This document shows, piece by piece, positions 8,262 to 17,611 of a stretch of DNA of 64,000 bases. The notes beneath the pieces are model-generated. The model was not told where the DNA came from and did not search any database. It saw nothing but the letters and a program-made list of their open reading frames with translations. Both the position numbers and the translations under genes were made by a program. Source of the stretch: Nitrosomonas sp. (lineage in GTDB: Bacteria > Pseudomonadota > Gammaproteobacteria > Burkholderiales > Nitrosomonadaceae); NCBI GenBank assembly GCA_019635215.1, contig JAHBZZ010000001.1, positions 310,001 through 374,000 on the forward strand, written 5' to 3'. The stretch's first letter is position 1; every line of letters starts with the position of its first letter.

Positions 8262-10331
8262 TTATTTGATCGTTACATGAGCCGGCAGTAATTCAAAGGG
8301 CGTTTCTCTGACTGTCGGATGAGAAGTGCGGCGTGCCTGAAGTACCGTTCTGATGCCAAACACAATCATGCTGACTAAAACCAGCATAAACAGGCCCGCA
8401 AGCGAGGCATTCACATAATCATTGATGATGACCTGTTGCATTTGCGCGATAGATTTGGCTGGCGCCAGAACAATGCCTTCGGCGACGGCATCCTTATATT
8501 GATTCGCGTGGGCGAGAAAACCGATGCGCGGATTGGGATCAAAAATCTTTTGCCAGGCGGCGGTGAGCGTGCAAACACATACCCAGGTGGCCGGCATCAC
8601 GGTTACCCACGCAAATCTGTCGAGCTTCATTTTAAACAGCACGCTGGTACAGAGAATGAGCGCCACGCCTGCAAGCATCTGGTTTGAAATGCCAAATAGC
8701 GGCCACAGGGTATTGATTCCGCCCAACGGATCGACAACGCCCTGATACAGAAAATAGCCCCACCCGGCAACACACAGCCCCGTTGCAATCAGGTTGGCGA
8801 TAATGGAATCCGTGCGTTTCATGGCCGGGATAAAACTACCCAGCAAATCCTGCAGCATAAAACGGCCGGCACGGGTTCCGGCATCGACCGCTGTCAGGAT
8901 GAAGAGCGCCTCAAATAAAATGGCAAAGTGATACCAGAATGCCATCATGGCCGTGCCGCCGATGACTTCCGATAAAATCTGCGCCATGCCGACAGCCAGT
9001 GTCGGCGCACCGCCGGTGCGTGAAATAATGCTGTGTTCGCCCACATTCTGCGCGGTCTGTGTGATCATCTCCGGCGTGATGTAAAAACCCCATTGCGCAA
9101 TTGTCTGAGCGGCCGATTCCGCTGTGGTGCCGATGATCGCTGCAGGGCTGTTCATGGCGAAATAAATGCCCGGTTCCAGCGCGGCGGCGGCAACCAGTGC
9201 CATAATCGCGACGAAAGATTCCATCAGCATCGCACCATAACCAATGAAACGCGCATCGGTTTCATTCTGGATCATTTTGGGTGTGGTGCCGGATGCGATC
9301 AGCGAATGAAATCCGCTGATTGCACCACAAGCGATGGTAATAAACAGAAATGGAAAAAGACTACCCGACCAGACCGGGCCCGAACCATCGACAAACTGGG
9401 TCAAAGCGGGCATTTTCAGTTCCGGAGAAACGATTATCACACCGATAGCCAGCCCCACGATCGTACCGATTTTCAGAAAGGTAGACAGATAATCGCGGGG
9501 AGCCAGTAAAAGCCATATCGGTAACACGGAAGCAATAAACCCATAAGCGATCAGCAGCCAGGTCAATTGCTCGCCGGTTAAAGTGAACACAGCCGCCAAT
9601 TCCGGAATCTCCTGCACATACTGGCCGGCCACAATGGATACCATCAGTAAAATAAAACCGATCAGCGACACTTCACCGATGGCGCACGGGCGGATATAGC
9701 GTGTATAAATCCCCATGAATAAGGCAATGGGAATGGTCGCGGCAACCGTGAATGTTCCCCACGGCGATTCGGCAAGCGCTTTGACGACGATCAGTGAAAG
9801 TACCGCCAGCAGAATCAATATGATAAAAAATGCGCCGGATAATGCAACCATACCGGGTAGATGCCCCAGTTCCGATTTGATCAGATCGCCCAGTGAACGG
9901 GCGTCGCGGCGTGTTGAAATGAACAGAACGATAAAATCCTGCACCGCACCGGCGAATACAACACCCGCCAATAGCCACAGCATACCGGGCATATAACCCA
10001 TTTGCATCGCCAATATCGGCCCGACCAGCGGGCCTGCCCCGGCAATCGCTGCAAAATGGTGACCAAACAATACATATTTATTGGTTGGCACATGATCCAG
10101 CCCATCATTGTGCTTATGTGCCGGTGTCATGCGCTTTATATCGAGTTTCAACACCCGGTTCGCTATAAACAAGCTATAGAAACGGTATGCAATGATATAG
10201 ACGCAGACCGCAGCGATGACGATCCAGATTGCACTGATGGATTCGCCCTGGCGTAATGCAATGACACCCAGCGCAAATGCACCGGCAAATGAGAATATAA
10301 TCCAGGGTATATACCTAATCAGTTGATTCAT
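8262..10331 (-). CDS. cstA: CstA family pyruvate/peptide transporter
   Basis: A polytopic inner-membrane protein of about 689 residues with some 16-18 hydrophobic helices. Typical CstA stretches are visible: NKYVLFGHHFAAIAGAGPLVGPILAMQMGY near the N-terminus, SGFHSLIASGTTPKMI in the middle, and LFGISNQMLAGVALIL towards the C-terminus. CstA homologues import pyruvate or peptides during carbon starvation. In a mostly autotrophic bacterium this would be one of few routes for organic carbon. I start at ATG 10329-10331, which has GAGG nine bases upstream, rather than at a TTG five codons earlier. It forms an operon with the YbdD-like gene. Confidence 0.92.
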   Translation of the reverse strand: MNQLIRYIPWIIFSFAGAFALGVIALRQGESISAIWIVIAAVCVYIIAYRFYSLFIANRVLKLDIKRMTPAHKHNDGLDHVPTNKYVLFGHHFAAIAGAGPLVGPILAMQMGYMPGMLWLLAGVVFAGAVQDFIVLFISTRRDARSLGDLIKSELGHLPGMVALSGAFFIILILLAVLSLIVVKALAESPWGTFTVAATIPIALFMGIYTRYIRPCAIGEVSLIGFILLMVSIVAGQYVQEIPELAAVFTLTGEQLTWLLIAYGFIASVLPIWLLLAPRDYLSTFLKIGTIVGLAIGVIIVSPELKMPALTQFVDGSGPVWSGSLFPFLFITIACGAISGFHSLIASGTTPKMIQNETDARFIGYGAMLMESFVAIMALVAAAALEPGIYFAMNSPAAIIGTTAESAAQTIAQWGFYITPEMITQTAQNVGEHSIISRTGGAPTLAVGMAQILSEVIGGTAMMAFWYHFAILFEALFILTAVDAGTRAGRFMLQDLLGSFIPAMKRTDSIIANLIATGLCVAGWGYFLYQGVVDPLGGINTLWPLFGISNQMLAGVALILCTSVLFKMKLDRFAWVTVMPATWVCVCTLTAAWQKIFDPNPRIGFLAHANQYKDAVAEGIVLAPAKSIAQMQQVIINDYVNASLAGLFMLVLVSMIVFGIRTVLQARRTSHPTVRETPFELLPAHVTIK

Positions 10332-10346
10332 AATGTTGTACCTCAA

Positions 10347-10816
10347 AAAAATGCCGCTTCCGGGTGATTTGTCAGAAGCAGCGGTATTGATAAAGCCAAA
10401 AAATTATTCCTAGTTTGAGTCACAGGTTACAACGACTGACCCTCACAGATGGCGGTAATATGCCATTTCACGTCTGCAAATTCCACTTTATCAAAATTGC
10501 GCCAGAAACCGCGGTAGCGGAATGGCTTGTTTAACCCCGCGGCATGCCGAGAAGGGTCAATGTTAACAGGCTGTTAAAGCATTCCGCCCCGCTTCGTACC
10601 ATTGTCCAATAGCTTAACAATTCCGAATCATTAAGATAGTCCCCTATAGAAATGCTGCTTATGCATTTTTGCATTGATGATTGAGATGACGGCCATCGCG
10701 TTACAGAGAATGATTTCAGTAACTGTTTACCGCTGACCATGCATCCGGGAGTAAACAACATGCACGGTATTTTTATTAACACGTTTTGAATCTATTCTCC
10801 AAGGAGTGCACCGCAA
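10347..10816. other. Intergenic region upstream of the PEP-CTERM gene
   Basis: This 470-bp stretch carries no convincing intact gene. At 10563-10577 is TTAACAGGCTGTTAA, a near-palindrome that recurs at 63816-63830 and is the end motif of the repeat described at 49850-50057. Left of it, the minus strand reads open through KPFRYRGFWRNF and DKVEFADVKWHITAICEGQSL to a TAA. There is no start codon, so it may be the tail of a lost gene cut by the repeat. At about 10660 there is a small inverted repeat, ATGCA-TTTT-TGCAT. AAGGAG before 10817 is the ribosome site of the next gene. Confidence 0.45.
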
Positions 10817-11596
10817 ATGAAAAAACAAACACGTCTGACTTTGACAGCAACACTCGCCGTTACTATAGGCATGGCCACTGCAGGATTAGCGCATGCCACG
10901 GTTACATTTGGCGATGGCGGTGCATCTCTCCAGTCCATTTTAAATAATATAACCAAAGCACCGATCAACAATGCCAGCGGCATAAATGTCAATACGGATC
11001 AGCTGAGTTCCGACAGCTACTGGCAAATATCCGGAAGCGGCGGTTCGTTTGCCCAGATCATTATCGAACTTGCCGGCAATGCCAATACCAACACCGTCGG
11101 CATTTATGATGCGACGGATCCATCTAAAATGATTACGCTGTTTTCAGGAATAGAAAGTTCCGGCGCACAAAAATTGCTGACTTTGGGAAACGATGGTTCG
11201 GTAATCGTCAATTTTACGGATACAGGCATTGATTTTGCAGGCAATGCTTTCGGCTATTTTTTAAATACCGGGTCAACTATTTTTTACAGTGATAAAGATC
11301 TAAATGCCGACGGCATTGATCACATGGTCGCTTTTCAAGGAAAAGGTACTGATACTATTGATCTTCCCGCAACGCTTCCCGGTGTCTGGAGTACGAATGA
11401 ATATATTATGGCATGGGAAGATCTGCCCGGCGGGGGTGACATGGATTACAATGATTTTGTCTTGATGACTGAATCCGTAAGCCCTATATCTATGCCTGAC
11501 CCATCCATACAATCTATCCCTGAACCATCTATATTGGCGTTATTAGGTATCGGTTTTCTTGGATTATTGGGTATGCCGCGCATACGCAACAGCTGA
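10817..11596 (+). CDS. PEP-CTERM sorted secreted protein with DUF4114-like domain
   Basis: The 259-residue protein opens with a Sec signal peptide (MKKQTRLTLTATLAVTIGMA, cleavage near AHA-TV). It ends with a PEP-CTERM sorting tail: IPEPSILALLGIGFLGLLG followed by basic residues MPRIRNS. The tail is recognised by an exosortase and removed or anchored during export to the surface or matrix. The internal EDLPGGGDMDYNDFVL is the hallmark of DUF4114 domains and looks like an acidic calcium-binding loop. No exosortase gene lies in this window. The gene stands alone, with AAGGAG ten bases before its ATG. The specific role is unknown; an exopolysaccharide or biofilm role is inferred from the family. 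Confidence 0.85.
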   Translation: MKKQTRLTLTATLAVTIGMATAGLAHATVTFGDGGASLQSILNNITKAPINNASGINVNTDQLSSDSYWQISGSGGSFAQIIIELAGNANTNTVGIYDATDPSKMITLFSGIESSGAQKLLTLGNDGSVIVNFTDTGIDFAGNAFGYFLNTGSTIFYSDKDLNADGIDHMVAFQGKGTDTIDLPATLPGVWSTNEYIMAWEDLPGGGDMDYNDFVLMTESVSPISMPDPSIQSIPEPSILALLGIGFLGLLGMPRIRNS

Positions 11597-11672
11597 CAGC
11601 ATCCATATGAATGGCTTAATAGGCTGTTGATCATATTGATACCCAGCGTGCTGCCCAATGAAAGGGGTCGGA

Positions 11673-11704
11673 TCGGGGTGATGAGGTTGCGTCCATCACC
11701 CCGA
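11673..11704. terminator. Hairpin between convergent genes
   Basis: TCGGGGTGATG (11673-11683) pairs with CATCACCCCGA (11694-11704), an 11-bp stem lying between the ends of the PEP-CTERM gene and the TM2-like gene. There is no T-run, so termination is inferred only from position. Confidence 0.45.
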
Positions 11705-11721
11705 CCCGATCGTAGACTACA

Positions 11722-12117
11722 TTATCTCCGGTCACTGCTTCTTGTGATTTCCCGGTAAATCTTTTTCATAACGGCATTGTTATATGCCTGAACAATGATC
11801 TGTGATTTAAAAAGCGCATAAAGTTCGATCACGCTAACGGTCAGGATGAGCAGGATGCCCACAATACGCATGGACGTAAACAGCATAACGATACCGATCA
11901 GGAAAATAGCAAGATTGGTCACACCGCGCAGCCAGTTCCCCAGATAAAAATGGTGCAGGCCGGCAATGAAAAGATAGTTTAGCGTTGCATAGGTATCCGG
12001 ATCTTTCAGTCGTTTTTCGGCTTCCTGAAAAAAAACGAATCTTTTATCGTCCGGCAATTGCCGGACCAGTTTGCGAATGCGCTCTTCCTCTTCGGTCACT
12101 TCGCTGTCGGACAACAT
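11722..12117 (-). CDS. Small membrane protein with TM2-like hairpin
   Basis: This 131-residue protein has a charged N-terminal region rich in Glu, Arg and Lys (residues 1-40). NYLFIAGLHHFYLGNWLRG follows, a TM2-domain-like pattern in which two helices flank a short turn, and then more hydrophobic helices (LAIFLIGIVMLF, IVGILLILTVSVIELYALF). The C-terminus is basic. The function is unknown. It is the second gene of a probable two-gene unit with the DUF4177-like gene 20 bp upstream. Confidence 0.6.
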   Translation of the reverse strand: MLSDSEVTEEEERIRKLVRQLPDDKRFVFFQEAEKRLKDPDTYATLNYLFIAGLHHFYLGNWLRGVTNLAIFLIGIVMLFTSMRIVGILLILTVSVIELYALFKSQIIVQAYNNAVMKKIYREITRSSDRR

Positions 12118-12137
12118 ACGTTCTTCAATACAAAGAC

Positions 12138-12350
12138 TTATCGTCCAAGGGTAATAATGATGGCTTCACGCTTCCAGAACAGCATAAAACGCTTCTGTTC
12201 AACCAGCTGGAATACAAGTTGCCAGCCATCGGCAGCTTCCTTGTTCAATATGGATTCCAGTCTTTTCAGCGGCAGACCCGAAGCGCCGAGAAAAATCGTA
12301 CCCAGCCCGCCTTCGGTCACATGCAAAATTTTGTATTCCGTATAAGCCAT
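12138..12350 (-). CDS. DUF4177-like small protein
   Basis: A 70-residue soluble protein: YTEYKILHV, then LESILNKEAADGWQLVFQLVEQKRFMLFWKREAIIITL. The pattern of two strands, a helix ending in DGWxL and two more strands is that of DUF4177 proteins, small alpha/beta proteins of unknown role. It precedes the TM2-like gene on the same strand and the two are probably translated from one message. Confidence 0.6.
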   Translation of the reverse strand: MAYTEYKILHVTEGGLGTIFLGASGLPLKRLESILNKEAADGWQLVFQLVEQKRFMLFWKREAIIITLGR

Positions 12351-12553
12351 TCAACCAGCTCCTCATTCGATAATATAAAAATATCCTGTTCAAAGATTAT
12401 TTGTTACAGCAATGCGTGCAATGAATCCGCGATGACTTCGGCAAATTCGCCCCTGTTTTCTTCCGGGTACTACATGGGATAATGAATATCCCGGCAATAC
12501 CAGGATGTTGCCGCATGGTCTGACGATCAAGGCCACGCCTGCACCACAATCCG
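12351..12553 (-). other. Spacer after norD holding a possible gene remnant
   Basis: Downstream of norD the minus strand reads GVALIVRPCGNILVLPGYS, then LSHVVPG. A second frame then continues EENRGEFAEVIADSLHALL to a TAA. The two pieces read like one broken protein with a frameshift near 12465-12475, but there is no convincing start codon and I do not recognise the family. Treat it as possible decayed coding sequence. Confidence 0.25.
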
Positions 12554-14506
12554 TTATCTGATCAATTGCTGATAAATGACCGGCAATATATGAGAGAGCC
12601 GATCCGGCCGGGCTACAATAGTATAACCCCCTCTGCCGAATAGATAGGGAAAGTAATCCTGTGCTTTCTGGTCTATCGTGATGCCAAATACTGACAAACC
12701 GGCATGGCGGACTTCGATAATGGCCTGTCGGGTGTCTTCAATACCATAGCGGCCTTCGTAATAATCCAGATCATTCGGTTTACCGTCGGTCAACAACAGA
12801 ATCAGGCGATAACGTTCCGGACGTTGGCTCAGGAGATGCTGGGTGTGGCGCAAGGCGGCTCCCATGCGGGTGTAATATCCGGGGCGCAATGCCGTGATAC
12901 GCCGCAGAACCAGGGCATTAAACGGCTCGTTAAAATCTTTAACGCCGGTAATGCGCACATAATCCCGCTTGCGTGAAGTAAACGTGTAAATGGCGAATGT
13001 GTCCCGGCATGCGGCCAACCCGGTTGCAAGCGTGATTAATGCTTCTTTTTCGATATCGAGAATACGCCGGCCGCCAATCCAGCTATCCGTGGACAAAGAA
13101 ACATCGATCAGAATGGCGACGCTCAAGTCACGCGACTGCTGCCGTGCATCAAGATATACACGGTCCGAGCTGTTTCCTGTCGCATATATGTCACACCGCG
13201 CACGCACCACTGCATCCATATCGAGCTCAGCACCATCCAATTGGCTATGGCGTATTTCACGCTTTGGCCGCAGCGCCTCGAATTGACGGCGGACTTTACG
13301 AAAACGCTTTCTCGCCTGAAAATCAGGTTCCCAGTGCTCAGTGCCTGCCATCGCATGCTGAAAAATAACCCGGCATTGCCGGGCATGATATTGCTTGCGT
13401 CTGAAATCCCATTCCGGATAAGCAAGCTCGGCGATCAATGCCGCCGGATTCACATCGTCCGGCGACAAATCCAGATCGAATTTCAACCGGGTAGCGGCCC
13501 GTTGCTCATGGGAACTGAGTGTGATTTCTTCGAGTGCTTCCGCGGCATCTTTGGCAGCATCCAGATCGTCATCTTGCACCGCCCGATTGACGTTAACCAT
13601 TTCCGACCAGCTCATCAGTTTCTCGAACCGGTTCAATAACAGCGGATCATCACGCATACTTTGATCCTGCTTTTCCCGCCGGCTTTTCTTTTTACGCTGT
13701 TTCTCATTGGCCTCCGTGCTATCACCTGCACTATCATCCAGCGTATCCGGCTTGGCATTCCCGGATTTCGGGTATGCGTGCATCTTGCCCCACAGTGGCA
13801 CCGGAAGAAAGGTGCGGTAATGCCTGACAACCTGCCATTGCGTAAAATCGGGCGCCGGTTGCCGGATGGTCTGCAAGAAAGCATTCCCTAAAGCATTTGC
13901 ACATGATTGTTCTCCCAGCATAGCCTGGATCACAACCTCGACAGCCTGTTCCTGGACCGTCAATGACCGGTGCGGCCGTTGTTGCCGGATGGCTGCGCAA
14001 AGACTACGGTAGCTGTACGCCAAACCTGGATACTGTTCACAGATGCGGACGCTTGCCCAGTAAGCCTGGTGTAAAAAAACCAAATCGGCCTGCAGAGGAT
14101 CGGCGCATGCATGCTGCAACGGATAACCGAGGTCCTGCATTGCGGCAAAGAATGCGACGAGCCAGAAATAATGCTGCCGGTTCAGCGCATTGTCCGGAAA
14201 ATAGCCCAAAGTTTCCGGCAACAGCATGTGTTCCGCGCTGCATTCAATCTGAACCAGAGATTCTTGCATCAAACCGAGACGCTGGCGCAATGCCAGACGA
14301 TGTTCAGACGATTGCGGCGTTCCGGCGGCGATGCTCACACCCGGTGCGCCGCCCAGTCCACGGAAAAAAATACCGAGTGCAACGCGCACCTCATCCAGCG
14401 ATACCGCGGCTTCCGGGTAATACCGGTAACTGGCGGTTTTGCCAACCATCCGGTGCCAGAAACGGCCGGCTTGCTCTTCCAGTTCGGCGAATTCGAGCCA
14501 TTTCAT
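12554..14506 (-). CDS. norD: Nitric oxide reductase activation protein NorD (VWA domain)
   Basis: A 650-residue protein with a C-terminal von Willebrand factor A domain. The metal-ion-dependent adhesion site is visible as DVSLSTDS (DxSxS), followed further on by LLLTDGKPNDLDYYEGRYG. The long N-terminal half is predicted helical, with a charged Lys/Arg/Glu-rich linker around residues 255-285. NorD works with the AAA+ protein NorQ to insert the non-haem iron or otherwise activate NorB after assembly. It is last in norCBQD, overlapping norQ by 4 bp (ATGA at 14503-14506). Confidence 0.9.
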   Translation of the reverse strand: MKWLEFAELEEQAGRFWHRMVGKTASYRYYPEAAVSLDEVRVALGIFFRGLGGAPGVSIAAGTPQSSEHRLALRQRLGLMQESLVQIECSAEHMLLPETLGYFPDNALNRQHYFWLVAFFAAMQDLGYPLQHACADPLQADLVFLHQAYWASVRICEQYPGLAYSYRSLCAAIRQQRPHRSLTVQEQAVEVVIQAMLGEQSCANALGNAFLQTIRQPAPDFTQWQVVRHYRTFLPVPLWGKMHAYPKSGNAKPDTLDDSAGDSTEANEKQRKKKSRREKQDQSMRDDPLLLNRFEKLMSWSEMVNVNRAVQDDDLDAAKDAAEALEEITLSSHEQRAATRLKFDLDLSPDDVNPAALIAELAYPEWDFRRKQYHARQCRVIFQHAMAGTEHWEPDFQARKRFRKVRRQFEALRPKREIRHSQLDGAELDMDAVVRARCDIYATGNSSDRVYLDARQQSRDLSVAILIDVSLSTDSWIGGRRILDIEKEALITLATGLAACRDTFAIYTFTSRKRDYVRITGVKDFNEPFNALVLRRITALRPGYYTRMGAALRHTQHLLSQRPERYRLILLLTDGKPNDLDYYEGRYGIEDTRQAIIEVRHAGLSVFGITIDQKAQDYFPYLFGRGGYTIVARPDRLSHILPVIYQQLIR

Positions 14507-15345
14507 GGCCGGCCGAAAGTCGCACGAATCAGTTCCAACAGTCCTTGCTTGACATCCGGATCATCACACAAGGGCTCCACCAATGCGGCTTCGGCAGCTT
14601 GATGCGGATCAACACCATTTTTCAACAGCGTGGCGCAGTAAATCAGCAAACGTGTAGACACCACTTCTTCCAGATCGACATCCTTCAATGCACGCAGCCG
14701 TTGCGCCAAAGCAGCCAGGGAGACGCATTGCGGCTCGGGCAGACCGCTCTCAGCAGCAATGATCCGAGCCTCGACAGCGGGTGACGGAAAATCAAAGCTG
14801 ATAGAAACAAAACGCTGGCGCGTACTGGGTTTCAGAGATTTCAGAATATTCTGGTAACCCGGGTTGTAGGACACCACCAACATAAATTGATCCGGAGCTT
14901 GCAGTACTTCACCAGTTCGTTCCAACGGCAAAATCCGGCGGTCATCTGTCAACGGATGCAGTACAACCGTCACATCCTTGCGCGCCTCCACAATTTCATC
15001 CAGATAACAGATACCACCCTCACGCACAGCGCGCGTCAGCGGTCCGTCCACCCATCTTGTTTCACCGCCATGCAGTAAATAACGCCCGGTCAAATCCGCC
15101 GCGGTCAAATCATCGTGGCAAGAGACAGTATGCAACGGCCGTCCCAGACGGGTAGCCATATGCATGACAAATCGGGTCTTTCCGCAACCGGTCGGCCCTT
15201 TGATCAGCAGCGGCAAGCCTTCACGGTAGGCGGCTTCAAACAATGCGCATTCATTGCCGGACGGCTGGTAAAATGGCATGGATTCCGTCACTGGCCGGTC
15301 CTGCGCCGCATTGATCGCCGCCTGACCGGCAATGTTATCGGTCAT
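14503..15345 (-). CDS. norQ: NorQ/CbbQ-type AAA+ ATPase (MoxR family)
   Basis: The 280-residue AAA+ protein has Walker A GPTGCGKTRF near residue 50, Walker B ICYLDEIVEA, and the MoxR-type helix-2 region. NorQ oligomers use ATP to drive maturation of the NorBC complex together with the VWA protein NorD. It starts 6 bp after the norB stop and overlaps norD by 4 bp, so the three are translationally linked. CbbQ proteins of Rubisco activation are close relatives, but the neighbours make the nor assignment firm. Confidence 0.92.
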   Translation of the reverse strand: MTDNIAGQAAINAAQDRPVTESMPFYQPSGNECALFEAAYREGLPLLIKGPTGCGKTRFVMHMATRLGRPLHTVSCHDDLTAADLTGRYLLHGGETRWVDGPLTRAVREGGICYLDEIVEARKDVTVVLHPLTDDRRILPLERTGEVLQAPDQFMLVVSYNPGYQNILKSLKPSTRQRFVSISFDFPSPAVEARIIAAESGLPEPQCVSLAALAQRLRALKDVDLEEVVSTRLLIYCATLLKNGVDPHQAAEAALVEPLCDDPDVKQGLLELIRATFGRP

Positions 15346-15351
15346 CGGATG

Positions 15352-16686
15352 TCAGTGCGCGCGCCCTGGCGCCAAGACGCGTTCGCGCACAGGTCCTAAT
15401 GCCGAATAGATGAACATCAACGCGCCAATGATGAAAAACACCCCGGCGCCCAGGCGCAACCAGTAAAACAACTCAATTTGCGACTGCACCTGCATGTAAC
15501 CCATCTCCATCACCCGCTGCAGGTGCGTTTGCAGGATACCTGCAAATATCAGCGCAAAAGTAATACCGATCATGGCGGCATTCATGAGCCAGAAACTCCA
15601 TATATTCAGGGTTTGATTGAAAGGCTGCACTTTGCGCAATGCGGGCAGAGCGTAGGTAAAAAATGCCAGATTCAACATCACATAAGCGCCGTAAAATGCC
15701 AGATGCCCATGCGCGGCGGTCAACTGAGTGCCATGCGTATAGAAATTGATTGACGGAAAGCTGTGCATCAGACCGAGCAATCCGGCGCCGATAAAAGCCA
15801 TGACCGGGCAACCCAGGCTCCAGAGAATAGCCGCTTTGTTAGGATGATCTCGCCCGCTTTTTTTGACCAGGTAAAAAGCCCAGATCATCATGGCAAAGAA
15901 CGGCACGACTTCCAGAAACGAAAATATGATACCGATCCAGTGCCAGTACGCCGGCGCGCCGATCCAGTAATAATGATGGCCGGTGCCAAGCAGACCGCTG
16001 AATAGCGAGAAACCGACAATCACATACAACCATTTTTCAATCACTTCGCGATCGACGCCGGTCAGCTTGATCAGCAGGAATGCCAGCATGGCCGCCATAA
16101 TGAGCTCCCATACGCCTTCCACCCAGACATGCACTACCCACCACCAGTACAATTTATCGACCGCAAGATTATCGGGATTGTAAAACGCAAACATGAAGAA
16201 AATGGCCGCACCCCACAAACCCAGCAGCAGTACGACAGATACCACCGTCTTCCGGCCTTTAAGCACGGTCATGGTGACATTGTAAATGAATATCAGGAAA
16301 GCGATGGCCATCAAGACCTTGACCCAGAAAGGCTGCTCCAGGAATTCCCGTCCTTCATGCACACCTGCAAGATAACTGACCACCGCAGCCAGCGCGGCAA
16401 AAACAAAAATACCCAATTGCAGCCAGGCCAGTTTGGGACTGTGAATTTCCCGCTCGCTTTCTTCCGGGATCAAAAAATAGCTGGCGCCAAAATAGCCCAG
16501 CAGCAACCAGACCAATAGCGCATTGGTGTGAATCATCCGAATGATATGGAAAGGCACTGTTTCAGACAGAAAATTAGGAAACACATAAACAGTGCCGGCC
16601 AGAATACCGGCCAGAACCTGAACCAGAAATAGCGCAAGTGCCGCGATAAAATAAGGAAAAGCAAGTGCTTGCGTATGATATTTCAT
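15352..16686 (-). CDS. norB: Nitric oxide reductase large subunit NorB
   Basis: A 444-residue haem-copper-oxidase-fold membrane protein that reduces 2 NO to N2O with electrons from NorC. The haem b and FeB ligands are visible: IHTNALLVWLL in helix 2, VVHVWVEGVWELIMAAM (FeB His plus the two NOR-specific Glu), GTGHHYYW, and AAHGHLAFYGAYV. The gene is of the short, cytochrome-c-dependent type without the quinol-NOR extension. GGAGG lies 7 bp before the ATG at 16684-16686, favouring that start over one two codons earlier. The 113 bp between norC and norB hold two ends of the local inverted repeat (16726-16773). Confidence 0.95.
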   Translation of the reverse strand: MKYHTQALAFPYFIAALALFLVQVLAGILAGTVYVFPNFLSETVPFHIIRMIHTNALLVWLLLGYFGASYFLIPEESEREIHSPKLAWLQLGIFVFAALAAVVSYLAGVHEGREFLEQPFWVKVLMAIAFLIFIYNVTMTVLKGRKTVVSVVLLLGLWGAAIFFMFAFYNPDNLAVDKLYWWWVVHVWVEGVWELIMAAMLAFLLIKLTGVDREVIEKWLYVIVGFSLFSGLLGTGHHYYWIGAPAYWHWIGIIFSFLEVVPFFAMMIWAFYLVKKSGRDHPNKAAILWSLGCPVMAFIGAGLLGLMHSFPSINFYTHGTQLTAAHGHLAFYGAYVMLNLAFFTYALPALRKVQPFNQTLNIWSFWLMNAAMIGITFALIFAGILQTHLQRVMEMGYMQVQSQIELFYWLRLGAGVFFIIGALMFIYSALGPVRERVLAPGRAH

Positions 16687-16725
16687 TACCATGCCTCCAT
16701 GAAGACGTCTTGATCAATAAACTTG

Positions 16726-16773
16726 TCTGAACCTGCTCAAGATCTCAATCGCGAAATTATTGAACAGGCTTTC
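16726..16773. repeat. Shortened inverted-repeat element between norC and norB
   Basis: CTGAACCTGCTCAAGATCTC and, 8 bp on, ATTGAACAGGCTTTC are opposite-facing ends of the element seen whole at 34381-34529, with the core missing. It could form a short hairpin inside the nor transcript and uncouple norC from norB levels. Confidence 0.5.
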
Positions 16774-16799
16774 AAAAACTTACCCGAATATCCGGATAA

Positions 16800-17252
16800 T
16801 TAACCGGAAATACCGGGAGGCCAGCCCAGCGTATTGATGCGGCTGGTCCATTCAAGAAAATCCACGAGATCGTCGAGTTCTTGCTCAGACAAGTTGAATT
16901 GAGGCATCTGCCGCCGCCCCGGTGCTCCGGTGGGTTGTGCGCGCATCCAGGCCTTGAGTCCGGCGCGCGCGCCTTCCGGGCTTTGGTTACCGCCGTAGCG
17001 AATCCAGACATTGCCTAACTCAGGTGCAAAATACGCACCTTCTCCAAGCAACGAATGACAATTAATGCAGGAATGACGCTCCCAGACATGTTTGCCTCGA
17101 ACCACGGATTCGGTAAGCGTGGACTCATCGGTCGCGACATTAACCATATAAAAATGTGTGTGAATGGTTAAAGCTGTGAAAACCGCCAGAAAGAAAATGG
17201 AACCGCCATAAAAAATGTTACGCGCGGCTAACTTGGTGAGATACTCGGCCAT
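16800..17252 (-). CDS. norC: Nitric oxide reductase cytochrome c subunit NorC
   Basis: A 150-residue membrane-anchored cytochrome c. One N-terminal transmembrane helix (FYGGSIFFLAVFTALTI) is followed by the periplasmic haem domain with CINCH (CXXCH) near residue 62 and the axial Met in RQMPQFNLSEQELDDLV. It passes electrons to NorB. AAGGAGGG precedes the ATG by ten bases. It is the first gene of norCBQD. No NsrR- or FNR-type palindrome was convincing in the 359 bp up to the divergent regulator, so regulation is open. Confidence 0.95.
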   Translation of the reverse strand: MAEYLTKLAARNIFYGGSIFFLAVFTALTIHTHFYMVNVATDESTLTESVVRGKHVWERHSCINCHSLLGEGAYFAPELGNVWIRYGGNQSPEGARAGLKAWMRAQPTGAPGRRQMPQFNLSEQELDDLVDFLEWTSRINTLGWPPGISG

Positions 17253-17611
17253 ATAACGATGCCCTCCTTGACAGATACTTAAAAACCCTTTTTAGCGGGT
17301 AGGCATTTATCCATAACTATCAAATGGATATATAATTTCCCTCGAATCCGGGTGCGATTCTAGCCTAAATGACTGGAAATAGAAAGGCATGCTTGGCAGA
17401 ATTCGATTGTCATAGAATCTATTGTGACAACAGAACGCAGTAGGACAATCAAAATTTACTGACCAATACCGGAAATTGAATCATATCTGTCGTTTTGTGA
17501 TCGCCGCTATAATATGCCCTTGTTGCAGTAAAAATAATGATGCAGGAGAGACGGCAACGGCATAACCTCTCAGTATTGCCAAGATGGCCTCATATATTTA
17601 TAGGAGCACCT
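17253..17611. promoter_or_regulatory. Divergent promoter region norC / sigma-54 regulator
   Basis: This 359-bp non-coding stretch separates the nor operon from the regulator gene. TATAAT at 17509-17514 is a plausible -10 for the regulator, with only a weak -35 (CTGTCG). TAGGAG at 17601-17606 is the ribosome site for ATG 17612. I saw no -24/-12 promoter facing norC. Confidence 0.4.

Noticed and set aside
10531..10782. A minus-strand open frame of 83 codons upstream of the PEP-CTERM gene
   Set aside because: It crosses the repeat end at 10563, has no ribosome site and no recognisable protein features.
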